Part shown: in pieces, positions 14,604-23,900 of the stretch
How the letters are laid out: each line of letters opens with the position of its first letter
Position numbering within the stretch: position 1 is the first letter of the stretch
Origin: Gammaproteobacteria bacterium
GTDB taxonomy: Bacteria > Pseudomonadota > Gammaproteobacteria > Burkholderiales > Burkholderiaceae_B
Direction of reading: 5' to 3'
Assembly (NCBI GenBank): GCA_018812945.1
Contig: JAHJCM010000128.1
Coordinates: 1 to 35,488, forward strand
Length of the DNA: 35,488 bases
Made by a program: the position numbers and the translations under genes
Notes under the pieces: generated by a model
Told to the model about the DNA's origin: nothing
Databases searched by the model: none
Seen by the model: only the letters and a program-made list of their open reading frames with translations

Positions 14604-17027
14604 TTAGAACCTCGAGTAGGGTGCAACACCTTCAGGTGGCACACTCAATTCGAAAAAGTCACCAAACGAATATTTCACATAAAGTTGTAACCTGTCGGGG
14701 TTGTAACCTTCAGATCGGTCGATCTCAAAATAACCGCCTGCCACAAAGTTTTTTAACACCTGGCGTTCAAGTGCAAGGCGCAAACCGGTGCTGGTGCCGC
14801 CACCCGGGCCACCAATTTGCAAGGTGGGGTTGCCTTGTGCTGCAGCTGCAGCGGCAAGTTCCGGGTTCAGCGGATAAAGCGCGGTGTCGTCTTCTCGTGA
14901 TTCACTGGCACCCACGCGGGCTTGAGCCTGCCACGACCAGCCATTTACATTGCCTGTCCACGTAATTGGAAATGTGAGCGAACCAAAAGCCTGTGGGCTG
15001 TAGTAACCGCCTTGTCCAAAGGTGTAAAAGCGCAGGTTTTTTTCGAACGACCACAAGAACAGTGATGCACCAATTTCTACCTCATGCCCCGGGCGCTGAA
15101 ACACGGTTTTGCCCACAATACCTTGCAGGTTGTACTCGGTGTTGTCGGGTATGTTTTTGCCGGTAATCAGGTTGGCGCGAGCAATGCCAACAAAGTCAAG
15201 GGTGGGGTTGAATGCCTGGTAATACACCGCGCTGACACCGTTGCGCCGTGCGCCCCCCCAGCGTTCACCTGTCAAGGGGTCGATTGCCCCCGTGGTCGAC
15301 AGCACGCTGCCGTTGACCATGCGCCGTGCCACTTCAAGCCGCAATGAGCCTTCACCCAGGCTGGTGCGCCATTGCACGCCACCCACCCAGTCATTGACCG
15401 GGTAGTCGCCCACCGTGGTACCTACATCCACTCGGTACTGTTCGGTTTGTACACCCACACCCACCACATGGCCTTTGTAGTTTTGATCCAGTCGGTTGCT
15501 GGCTATCGCAGGGTCGGTGGGCAGGGTGGTGCCCAGTTTTGCAAAGTTACTGGCGGTGGCGGGGTTCACTCGGCCCGAATTCGCATTCAGTGTGTCTGCG
15601 CGCAAAAACAGGGTGCGTTCAAAATCGAGTGGCAAATCCAGTTGCAAGGGGATTTCGTCACTGTCGATGCGGGACACACCTTCATCGCCATCGATAATTG
15701 CGTTTTCATAGGACATCCGCAAGCGTACCTGTCGTTTGCGCTGAAGGTTTTGTTCCAGTGCCTGCACCTCCGGTTCGGCTCGCCACTTGGGTGTTGTGCC
15801 AATTGAATTGGCCAGTGCGTTGAACTCGCCGTTCCTTTCTTGCGCACGCAAGCCATCGAGGTACTGGCCGTATTGCACCCGCTTTGCCAGAGCAGTCATG
15901 CCCTCAGTCCAGTTTTCACGGGGTACGGCATCAATCAATGCTATGGCGTCATTACCACGGTCCTGGCGGGCTGCCAGAAGCGCAGCTGCAAATCGCATTT
16001 CCTGCCCTTTGTCCTGCGCCAGGCCTTCATCCATTACTCGCCTGGCAGCCTGTTTGCTGCCCGCATCGCCTTGGTCATCCAGCAGGGTGGCCAGGTCGTA
16101 GCGAAACCAGGGGTAGCCCGGGTTCAGGTCTACTGCGTTCTGTAGCAGCCTGGCGGCCTCAGGTTTGTTGCCCTGATCAATCTGCCTTTGTGCACTGTCA
16201 GCCAGTTGTTGTCCCTGTTCAAAGTCAGAAAGTACCGGGGTTGTGGGTACTTCAGGTTCAGCAGGCGGGGGGGGCGCAACCTCGGGCGTTGTTGGCTGGG
16301 CTAAAGCTGCCGGCGCGGGTTTTGTACGGTTGGTACTGGTTGGGCGGCGGGTGGTTTGCGCCGCGCCGGGTGTTGGCGTTTGCGCAAGCGTGCTGGCACC
16401 CGCACCACCCAATTCAGCCAACAGGGTTCGGTAACGGCGGTCGTCCGGGTATTGCCTGGCCAGCTCGGTCACTTGCTCGCGGGCATAGCTGCGGCCTTCC
16501 GGGGTGCGGTTCATCAAGCGATATATTTGTACGGCAGCTTCACCCAAGGGGGGCTGTGCAAGCAATTGCCGAAGACGCTGTGGCAGGTTGGCAGGAACTT
16601 GTTCGCTGTCTGCGATATAACGCAACTCGGCAAATTGCTGCCGCTTGTCTGATGCCAAGGCAATGGCTTGCTGTAACTCAATTGAAAACGGATTGTTGCC
16701 GTGTACCAGTTGCAGTTTGCCCAGCCACACATTGGCTGCCTGTACGTCACCACGCGCGAGGTCAATCAAGCCTTGCCAGCGCAGGGCTGACGCATTGGTG
16801 GGTTCAATCAACAATATTTTGTTGAACGACTGTGCCGCCAAATCGAAGCGAAAACGTTCGTACCAGTACACTCCTTTTTCACTCAGTGTACGAATATTGG
16901 TTTGCTGTGTATCCACATTGGCATGCGCCTGCGTGGGCAATACCATAGGCATTGCCACAAAGCCGGCGTGTATTGCCCATGCAAGCGTGCGGGCCCGCAG
17001 GCCAGAAATTGGTTTGCACTCAGCCAC
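14604..17027 (-). CDS. bcsC: Cellulose synthase outer-membrane export protein BcsC
   Basis: TPR-porin that carries the glucan through the periplasm and outer membrane. I choose a GTG start at 17027: it overlaps the bcsZ stop by eight bases, AGAGG lies nine bases upstream, and it gives a clean signal peptide ending in TQAHA at residue 36. The ATG at 17108 would overlap bcsZ by 89 bases and bury the signal. The 807-residue protein has N-terminal TPR-like helices (about 40-210), a proline/threonine-rich linker (about 214-263), more TPRs (265-430) and a beta-barrel domain (about 435-807) ending in phenylalanine, as outer-membrane proteins do. The TPR region is far shorter than in E. coli BcsC (about 1160 residues in total). 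Confidence 0.88.
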   Translation of the reverse strand: MAECKPISGLRARTLAWAIHAGFVAMPMVLPTQAHANVDTQQTNIRTLSEKGVYWYERFRFDLAAQSFNKILLIEPTNASALRWQGLIDLARGDVQAANVWLGKLQLVHGNNPFSIELQQAIALASDKRQQFAELRYIADSEQVPANLPQRLRQLLAQPPLGEAAVQIYRLMNRTPEGRSYAREQVTELARQYPDDRRYRTLLAELGGAGASTLAQTPTPGAAQTTRRPTSTNRTKPAPAALAQPTTPEVAPPPPAEPEVPTTPVLSDFEQGQQLADSAQRQIDQGNKPEAARLLQNAVDLNPGYPWFRYDLATLLDDQGDAGSKQAARRVMDEGLAQDKGQEMRFAAALLAARQDRGNDAIALIDAVPRENWTEGMTALAKRVQYGQYLDGLRAQERNGEFNALANSIGTTPKWRAEPEVQALEQNLQRKRQVRLRMSYENAIIDGDEGVSRIDSDEIPLQLDLPLDFERTLFLRADTLNANSGRVNPATASNFAKLGTTLPTDPAIASNRLDQNYKGHVVGVGVQTEQYRVDVGTTVGDYPVNDWVGGVQWRTSLGEGSLRLEVARRMVNGSVLSTTGAIDPLTGERWGGARRNGVSAVYYQAFNPTLDFVGIARANLITGKNIPDNTEYNLQGIVGKTVFQRPGHEVEIGASLFLWSFEKNLRFYTFGQGGYYSPQAFGSLTFPITWTGNVNGWSWQAQARVGASESREDDTALYPLNPELAAAAAAQGNPTLQIGGPGGGTSTGLRLALERQVLKNFVAGGYFEIDRSEGYNPDRLQLYVKYSFGDFFELSVPPEGVAPYSRF

Positions 17028-18171
17028 AGCTTTTAACCTCTTTGCCACGGGGTAACAATTCGCCCAGTGAATTGAATCGATAAAACTTGTCCATGTACCC
17101 TTGAGCAAACAGGCTCAAGGCGCCGTTGTAGTAACCGTATTTCAGCCACGCTTCCTTGTTCGCAGTTTTCAGGCTTTGGGCGTGAAATTTTTTCGCAAGC
17201 TCGGGCATGCCGATGGCTTGAAGAAAAGGTGCCATGCTGGCTTGAAAACCGGAAGGCCCACGCTCTGTGGAAAATTTTCCGCTCAGTGGTTCAAACCACT
17301 CGGGCATATTCTGGCGTTTCAACAGCAAGGCCGCCAAGGGCGACAGTTGTTTCAGCAAGGGCGCTGTTGTGGGGTCGTTTTCGCTGCTCATGGCGATCCA
17401 CAGGTAGGTGCGGATGGCATCGTAGTCGCCACGTTGCTCATCGTCGGGCAAGCTCATTTCACCGTTGTTGTACAGCACCCAGTCTGGATACTGGCCAGTG
17501 CGGCCGGTGTCCAGCAGCAATTTCTGGCTGGCCAGGTAAACTTGGGCCCAACGTGTGTCGTCGGCCCAGGCATTGGCAAAGCGGGCCATCATGAAAGGCG
17601 GCAGGTAGCTGGGGTTCAGTTTCACCGCACCATTGTCCAGCACAAAGCCGGTGTGGCCTGGCAGTATGCTCAAGCCAAGGCCGCTGACTTCCATGCTTTC
17701 TTTGTTCAGAATCAAATTACCCAATGTGCGCGCTTTGTCGGCATAGGCCGGGTTGCACCACACGCGGCTGGCTTCAAGCAGGGCGTAGGCAATCCACAGG
17801 TCGGCATCTGATGCACTGTTGGCATCAATCACGCCCCAGCTTTCCCCTTTCTTGCCCCAAATCCATGCGGGCAATTGTTTGCCCATGTCGCCGGCACTCA
17901 GGTTGTTTTCAGTCCACTTCAATATGGCGTCAAACGCCTTTTGGTCTTGCGCCACCAAGGCAAAAAACAGGGCGTAGGACTGCCCCTCTGACACGGTGCG
18001 CAGGTCTTCCTGACTTCGGTCAATCACGCGCCCGTCCTCGCTGACAAACGCGCTTTTAAACCCGTCCCATGCAGGCCAGGCTTGTGCGGGCGCGGCGCTG
18101 CATGCTGCGGTGGCCGCAAGCAGCGTAGCGCCTAGTCCCAAGCGTCTCAACAAACTACGCCACAAGACCAT
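17020..18171 (-). CDS. bcsZ: Periplasmic endo-1,4-beta-glucanase BcsZ (GH8)
   Basis: Glycoside hydrolase family 8 cellulase of 383 residues that trims cellulose in the periplasm and tunes fibre formation. The ATG at 18171 follows the bcsB stop by one base and is preceded by AAGG; an in-frame start at 18225 would lie inside bcsB. The signal peptide has a basic start (LLRRLG), a hydrophobic core and APAQA at residues 27-31. The expected catalytic acid is E62 in RTVSEGQSYALF, and the base is D251 in the RGDYDAIRTYLW segment. The cysteine in the signal region is not in a good lipobox. The 3' end overlaps the bcsC start. Confidence 0.93.
   Translation of the reverse strand: MVLWRSLLRRLGLGATLLAATAACSAAPAQAWPAWDGFKSAFVSEDGRVIDRSQEDLRTVSEGQSYALFFALVAQDQKAFDAILKWTENNLSAGDMGKQLPAWIWGKKGESWGVIDANSASDADLWIAYALLEASRVWCNPAYADKARTLGNLILNKESMEVSGLGLSILPGHTGFVLDNGAVKLNPSYLPPFMMARFANAWADDTRWAQVYLASQKLLLDTGRTGQYPDWVLYNNGEMSLPDDEQRGDYDAIRTYLWIAMSSENDPTTAPLLKQLSPLAALLLKRQNMPEWFEPLSGKFSTERGPSGFQASMAPFLQAIGMPELAKKFHAQSLKTANKEAWLKYGYYNGALSLFAQGYMDKFYRFNSLGELLPRGKEVKSCG
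17025..17043 (-). promoter_or_regulatory. Ribosome binding site deciding the GTG start of bcsC
   Basis: On the minus strand the order is AGAGG, nine bases, then GTG at 17027-17025. This supports the GTG over the ATG at 17108, for which I see no equally good site and which would give an implausible N-terminus. Confidence 0.55.
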
Positions 18172-18172
18172 G

Positions 18173-20404
18173 TCAATTGCCTTTTGAGCGGCGTGATGCC
18201 CGGCCAGACAACCAGCCAAATGCAAGAATCGCCAAGATCACCCCAGCCAGGGCACCACCTACCGCAATTAAGGCGGGGTATTCAGAAAACGCAATGCGCA
18301 AACGCAGCCACCAGGGTAGGGCGCCGCTGATGTATGTTTCGCCCAGGCTGTAGCTTTGAATGTCATCGCCACGAATCAGGCTCACGCTGCCTTTGATTTT
18401 AGCGACATCGCCATAATCCGACAGGGCAGCCACTGCGCGCTCGAAACTGTCTTGGTCGGTGCCAGTCACCACCAGCCCAGCTTTTTTGGGTGCAAGGTGC
18501 GACTCAAATCCGACAATCGCCCCAAGCGAGCCTGCTGTTTGAATCAAGGCACGTGCACTGTCGCTGGGTTGTAATTCCGTATCGCTTTGCCACAAACCCT
18601 TCAACCACTGAACGGCAGGTGGCAAGCCCATGCTGCGTTCGGTGGCGTTCAATACCATGGGCAAGTTCATGTTGGCATTATTCAGCCAACCCAGGCGATC
18701 GCTGGTGCCCATGGCCAACCAGTTCTTGGTTCCAATGCCTTCGGGCTTGTCAGAAACAATCAAGGTGGTGCGAGTGGCCGGCAGCCCTGTCCACTGTCCA
18801 AACAGGCCCATCACATTCAGGTAGGAACGAATTTCAAGCGGTGTGGGATTGGCGGGCAGTACAATGGCCGTGTCCGAGAGGTCTGCCATGATGCTGAAGG
18901 GATAACCGCCGTTGGCAAAGGCAGTCAAATTCGGCATGCGAGTGTAGTGGGGCAGGTTGGAGAAATCCAGCGTCGATTCTGGATCGATGGATCCCCTGGC
19001 CACCTGCGACACGCGTGTACATGCACCACCACCTTCGGCCATAAAGCCAAATGCAAAGGCCAGTTCGTTATTACCACCCACCCGGAAGGCTGGAATTTGT
19101 AGCGCCTCTTCACTGGTCAGTTCAGCCTGGCCCAGCAAATCAATATTGATTTTGTTTTGTACTTGTTCCGAGCGTGGGGCAAGACGGAAGGATTGAATCA
19201 GCGAGTTGTTGATTTCAATGTTCAGCAGCGAATCATTCCAACGGGAAGGGGCTGTGTAGCGGTACTTCAAATCCATCGGAATATTGCGACCTGCCCAGCT
19301 GAACAAGTCAGGTGGAAGGCGCAAATTGATGCTGGCGCGTGGCTTGTCAGAACTCACCTCCAGTTGCCCGGGAAAATCAATCAGCTCGGCAAAACGCACA
19401 GGCCGATTGGTGGGCACATAGCGCGGCGCGTCGTAAGGCTTGCGCGGGGCACCCAAGTCCACTTTTTTGACCAGGGCCTTCTGGCCGCTCAGCACCTGGC
19501 CTTCAATCACCAGGCCATACACGGCTTGCAGCAGTTCCTCGTCGGTGCGGCCCATCACGTACAGGTGTTTTATCCAAGGGTTTTCTTTGGCACTCACAAT
19601 CATCAGTGAGGGGCCTTCAATGTCGGCCTCGCTCATGCCTTCAGGCATTTTTTTGCCTTTGGTCAAAATAATGGTGTGGCGCGTTGGTGATGCAGCTTCG
19701 AACAATTCAAATTCAGCCTGGCGGTAAAAGGCTTGCGCACCCATCCAGGAGGCCAGAATACCCGCGGCTTTCATGCTGGCTTCGGTTTGTTCCACGGGCA
19801 GCACAAGAGGCAACCGGAGTTTGCGGTTGTCGCGGGGGTCGAAAAAAGGCGCCGGCAGCAAAGCCAGATCGTTCACCAGGTTCAGCGGTGCTGAGCCAAT
19901 AGTTAATGTGCTTTCAGGGCGAATGTCAAACCGCAGTGTTGGGTTGCCCGGGTCCACGCATTCACTGTCGTAGGTGCCGTCGTACTCCACGCGAATGGTT
20001 GCAAAATCGGAAAACAACAATGGGTCCAGTTCAATTTGAACCGTGTGCGGTACACCGGCGCGTGCCGCACTTAATTGCGATAATCCTGAAAGCTGGTTGT
20101 TCACGTACACCCGGACAAAGGACTGGTCATGGCGCATGCCTTGTGGGTAAAGCACCCGCAGGCTAAGGCTTGCGCGGGTTACCAATTCGTCCAGGCGAAT
20201 GCCTGAATTCAAGTCCACAAAGCGGTTGATCCCACTCAACCGAACCCCGTTGGGCTGTCCCATTTGGGCAAATGTCAGTGTGCGGGTTCGCTCAACGGCA
20301 GGTAAAGTTTCCTGGCTGGTTGATACCGTAGCGGGTTCTCCTCTTTCTTGTGAGTACCCTGTCAGGCAAAATAGAAAAAACGCTGAGAATAGTAGGTGTC
20401 GCAT
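18173..20404 (-). CDS. bcsB: Cellulose synthase regulatory/periplasmic subunit BcsB
   Basis: Periplasmic partner of BcsA, anchored by one C-terminal helix, that guides the glucan out of the inner membrane. It has 743 residues, close to the usual 750-800. It begins with a signal peptide (MRHLLFSAFFLFCLTG), followed by alternating carbohydrate-binding jelly rolls and flavodoxin-like domains. Recognisable segments include GVRLSGINR early, EYDGTYDSECVDPG in the first binding module and LRFDIRPESTL. The last 35 residues are a transmembrane helix (IAVGGALAGVILAILAFGWL) and a basic tail. It is the first gene of the nine-gene operon, so the operon promoter should lie in 20405-20651. Confidence 0.94.
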   Translation of the reverse strand: MRHLLFSAFFLFCLTGYSQERGEPATVSTSQETLPAVERTRTLTFAQMGQPNGVRLSGINRFVDLNSGIRLDELVTRASLSLRVLYPQGMRHDQSFVRVYVNNQLSGLSQLSAARAGVPHTVQIELDPLLFSDFATIRVEYDGTYDSECVDPGNPTLRFDIRPESTLTIGSAPLNLVNDLALLPAPFFDPRDNRKLRLPLVLPVEQTEASMKAAGILASWMGAQAFYRQAEFELFEAASPTRHTIILTKGKKMPEGMSEADIEGPSLMIVSAKENPWIKHLYVMGRTDEELLQAVYGLVIEGQVLSGQKALVKKVDLGAPRKPYDAPRYVPTNRPVRFAELIDFPGQLEVSSDKPRASINLRLPPDLFSWAGRNIPMDLKYRYTAPSRWNDSLLNIEINNSLIQSFRLAPRSEQVQNKINIDLLGQAELTSEEALQIPAFRVGGNNELAFAFGFMAEGGGACTRVSQVARGSIDPESTLDFSNLPHYTRMPNLTAFANGGYPFSIMADLSDTAIVLPANPTPLEIRSYLNVMGLFGQWTGLPATRTTLIVSDKPEGIGTKNWLAMGTSDRLGWLNNANMNLPMVLNATERSMGLPPAVQWLKGLWQSDTELQPSDSARALIQTAGSLGAIVGFESHLAPKKAGLVVTGTDQDSFERAVAALSDYGDVAKIKGSVSLIRGDDIQSYSLGETYISGALPWWLRLRIAFSEYPALIAVGGALAGVILAILAFGWLSGRASRRSKGN

Positions 20405-20651
20405 AAGTGGGTTCGCTGGTCGGCTTGAATGTAAGAACAGGTTTTCAATAAGTGCCTGTTTAAATCACTGCATTTGGAAGTAATTGAGCAATAATTATCA
20501 AATTTTAAAAATTATGCAGCATTGGTTAAAACGTTATCCTATTGTTTTTGTATATGCTCATTTTCGATGGCTTGTTTTATATAATTATTGCGTGAAGTGT
20601 CTGAAAGAGCACACTTTAAGAAAAGAGAATTAACAGTTTAGGGCGAACAAC
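20405..20651. promoter_or_regulatory. AT-rich divergent regulatory region between bcs operon and STAS/partner-switch genes
   Basis: This is the longest non-coding stretch in the window, 247 bases and strongly AT-rich, with starts on both sides. It contains GCAATAATTAT (20488-20498) and its exact reverse complement ATAATTATTGC (20581-20591), a palindrome AATTTT-A-AAAATT (20501-20513), and AAGTGT/ACACTT (20595-20600, 20611-20616). TATAAT at 20580-20585 could be a -10 for the STAS gene and overlaps the right repeat arm, but I see no good -35. AGGG near 20640 may be the STAS ribosome site. Shared control of the two divergent units is plausible. Confidence 0.5.
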
Positions 20652-20990
20652 ATGGTTTCGACAGAAGAGGTGGGGGATATTTTCGTACTGCGCGTAGACG
20701 CAGTTCGATTGGACAGTGCAGTGGGAACAATCATCCGCAACGCGGTGGTTTCCAAACTGGACTCCACGCGAAAATTCGCCTTGGACATTGGGGCCGTTAA
20801 ATTGGTGGATTCCGGTGGTTTGGGGTCTTTGGTTGCCCTGCTGAAAAACATCACCAATCACCAAGGCAAGCTGGCCTTGGTGGGCATGAACAAATCTGTG
20901 CGAATGATGTTTGAGCTTTCGCGCATGGACCGACAATTTTCCCTGCTGGAAGACATGCCCAAGGCAGTTGCCTTTCTACAGCAGGCCTGA
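20652..20990 (+). CDS. STAS-domain anti-sigma factor antagonist
   Basis: A 112-residue single STAS domain of the SpoIIAA/RsbV/HsbA kind. Such proteins are switched by serine phosphorylation (by an HATPase kinase) and dephosphorylation (by a PP2C phosphatase), and in the unphosphorylated form bind a partner. The conserved loop is LVDSGGLGSL (51-60), where Ser54 is the predicted phosphosite. It is followed after six bases by the gene for a protein containing both PP2C and HATPase domains, so substrate and enzyme are encoded together. No sigma factor is encoded nearby. The target could be an anti-sigma factor, a kinase or another enzyme. Divergent from the cellulose operon. Confidence 0.9.
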   Translation: MVSTEEVGDIFVLRVDAVRLDSAVGTIIRNAVVSKLDSTRKFALDIGAVKLVDSGGLGSLVALLKNITNHQGKLALVGMNKSVRMMFELSRMDRQFSLLEDMPKAVAFLQQA

Positions 20991-20996
20991 TTCACA

Positions 20997-23900
20997 GTGA
21001 CGGACGACGCCAACAAATTGTTTCCCCGAATTCTGATTGTTGATGATTCGGTGGTGGAACGAAACCTGTTCGTTCACATGGTGGCCAAGTGGGGTTATCC
21101 GGTTGAGTTTGCAGCCAGCGGTCAGGAAGCGATACAACTTGTTGAGCGTGATCGCTTCCAGTTGGTTCTGGCCGATTGGCAAATGCCCGGCATGCAGGGC
21201 ACTGAGCTTTGCCTTGCCTTGCGCCAGCTAGATCTGGGGCAATACACCTACATTATTTTGATGTCAGCCCAAAATGAGGAAGAGTTTCTCATCAAGGCGC
21301 TAGACGCAGGCGCTGACGACGTACTCACCAAACCCGTCGATGGCAATGAACTGGAAGCGCGGTTGCAGTCGGCAGTCCGCCGTATTGAACTTCAAGCCCG
21401 GCTGGCTCGCAAAACCAATGAACTGGCGCATGCCCACGATGTGATTGCGCATGACCTTCGGGCCGTGTCCGGTCTTCAACGTAGTTTTCTGCCCGAGGTG
21501 CACAGTCCGTTTCAAGGCTTGAACTACCAGTGGTTGTCGGTGCCTTCCAAGTATGTGTCGGGCGATCACTTGCAGGTGTTCGAGCTGCAACGCGACGTGT
21601 ATGGTTTTTACCTGCTTGATGTATCCGGTCATGGCATACCTGCTGCTGTGAAGTCCATGCAGCTGGTTCAAATGTTTGCAGACCGCTCGGTCACCAGCAT
21701 TGTTTTTGAGGGACGTTTGGGATCGGACGGCCAACGCTTGGTCTCGCGCCCTCGCGACGTTGTGGCGCGCCTGAACCGCCTGTTTCAGCAAACTGAATCT
21801 GACCTTTCTTATTTCACCATGATTTACGGCGTGTTCAACACTGCCAATCGACAGGTGTCCCTGTGCCAGGCTGGCCACCCCTCCCCTTTGTTGTTGTCAG
21901 CCGGAAAACCAGCCAATGTGCTGGGCAGCGGTGGGTACCCAGTGGGTTTGTTCGATTTCGATGAGTTTGAGGACATTGAGCTGACACTGGGCAATGAAGA
22001 CTCCCTCATTTTGTATTCCGACGGTGTCACTGAAGTTTTGTCGGCCAGCTCCGAAGCGTTTGGAGAAAAACGCCTGCTCGATTTTGTTAATCAGCAAAGC
22101 AGTCAGGGGCGTTGGTCTGATTTGCCCGAGCGCATTCAAATGCGGGTTCAGCATTGGGGTGGCTCGGTCATTGAGCAAAAGGGTTTTGAGGACGACGTGT
22201 CTATCCTGATGCTTGCCCCGCGCCCCGGTGTATTGGACCAGCGTGATGTGGTGGACGCGGACCGGCAGGTGCCCGAACTGGTGTTTCGCTTGCAGGAAAT
22301 TCAGGCCAATCAACCTAGCCCCTTGCTTGCGAAAGCGGGCAAGTCGATTGTTATTGTTGATGATTCCCGCAGCTTTTTAAGAATTTTCGAGGCCATGTTG
22401 CACAGTTGGGGTTACACCGTGCATTCCGCCAAGAATGGCCATGAAGCGCTGGCCCTGATTGAAAAACATCAACCCGACTTTGTGCTCACTGACTGGGACA
22501 TGCCTGGCATGAGCGGCATTGAGTTGTGTGAGCAAGTGCGCGCGCACAAACAAAATGCCTACACATATATCATCATGATCACGGGTTACGCAAGCCGGGA
22601 CGACCTTTTGAACAGCTTGCGCGTGGGGGCCGATGACTTCATGACCAAGCCGGTCAATCCAGGCGAGCTGAAAGTGCGTTTGAAAACCGCCGAGCGAATC
22701 GCAGATTTGCACACGGGCTTAGAGCGCAGACACACTGAGCTTAGCCAGCTGTATGAAGCCTTGCAACGTGACATGCGTGAAGTGTCACGCATTCAGCGGG
22801 CCCTGTTGCCCAAAAGCAAGCAGTACCCCTGGCCATTTGCAATTCAAACCATTTATCAGCCACGGGGTTATGTGTGTGGCAAACAAATGGGTTTGCTTGA
22901 AACCCAGGCGAATGAGCATGGGTTTTTCATGCTGAACATGGCTGGCCAGGACACGGCAACAGCGTTGCAAACCATGGCGTTGGCAAGGTGGTTTTCAATG
23001 GCCCGTGCAACGCGCGTGTTGTTTCCTGTGGAGGAAACCAGTTCAAAAATTCGGCGTTACCTGGCTAGCCCCGAGCAGGTGCTGGCCCAACTTTCAAGCA
23101 TTTCGCCGTCCCTGAAAGACGAGCCTCCACAATTTGACTTGCTCTATGGCTTGATCAATCTTGACCAAGGCACCTTGTTGGTCGCCGGGATTGGCAATTG
23201 GGCCATGGTCATGGCGCAACCTGGCGTGGCACCCGCATTTTTGGGTGCGCACGGCAAGCCGGAGTCAGCCTATGGCGTTGGGGAGGTTATTTATCAAGGC
23301 GTGATCGCCCCGGGCAGCCGACTTTATTTTTACCCGCGAGAATGCGCAAACACTTTGGGTGTACCCGATATCCAGGTTTGGCAACAGTCCGTGTTGCTCG
23401 ACGACACACAAGGGGATGTGCTGACCAGGGAGTTCTCCCGCCTGCTGGATTCGGGTCGCAATCTAGAAGTTGTCGAAGGTGACCTGTCGCTGCTTGGGAT
23501 TCAGTGGCGTGAAAGTTTTGAAGTACAGCGCCTTGCTTTGCCTTCTGCGCGGGTATCTGAATTGGCCGATGAATTTGTGCAAACTGGCTTGACCCTGCAA
23601 GACGAGTTTTCATCGCACGAGCAATCCTTTAAATTGGGCGAGTTCCTGAATTACACTGCATTCACTGCTGTTGCTGATACCGTAAACATCGGAGTATTAA
23701 GCAGTGCTGTACGGGCATTTGTAGAAGAGTTGGCCTACACCGAGGATGTTTGTTACAACACCGATCTTGTGGTGTCGGAGGCTTTGACCAACGTGATGTT
23801 ACACGGTTTCAAAGACAAGCGTCCCGAGCCGGCACAGCTTACCGTGCTGGCCTTTCAGCACGGAGTTGGGGTGTTGATCGAAGACTGGGGCAGCAGTATT

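Noticed and set aside
15884-16825. Long plus-strand open frame (313 codons) opposite bcsC
   Set aside because: It mirrors the bcsC coding strand, has skewed composition with no domain or ribosome site, and bcsC is well supported.
18090-18110. Lipoprotein signal in BcsZ
   Set aside because: The residues before the cysteine (ATAA) do not form a lipobox, and a normal type I cleavage site (AQA) follows.
20595-20616. AAGTGT/ACACTT hairpin as terminator or riboswitch
   Set aside because: Six pairs with a ten-base loop, no T-tract and no recognisable aptamer; at best a minor leader element.
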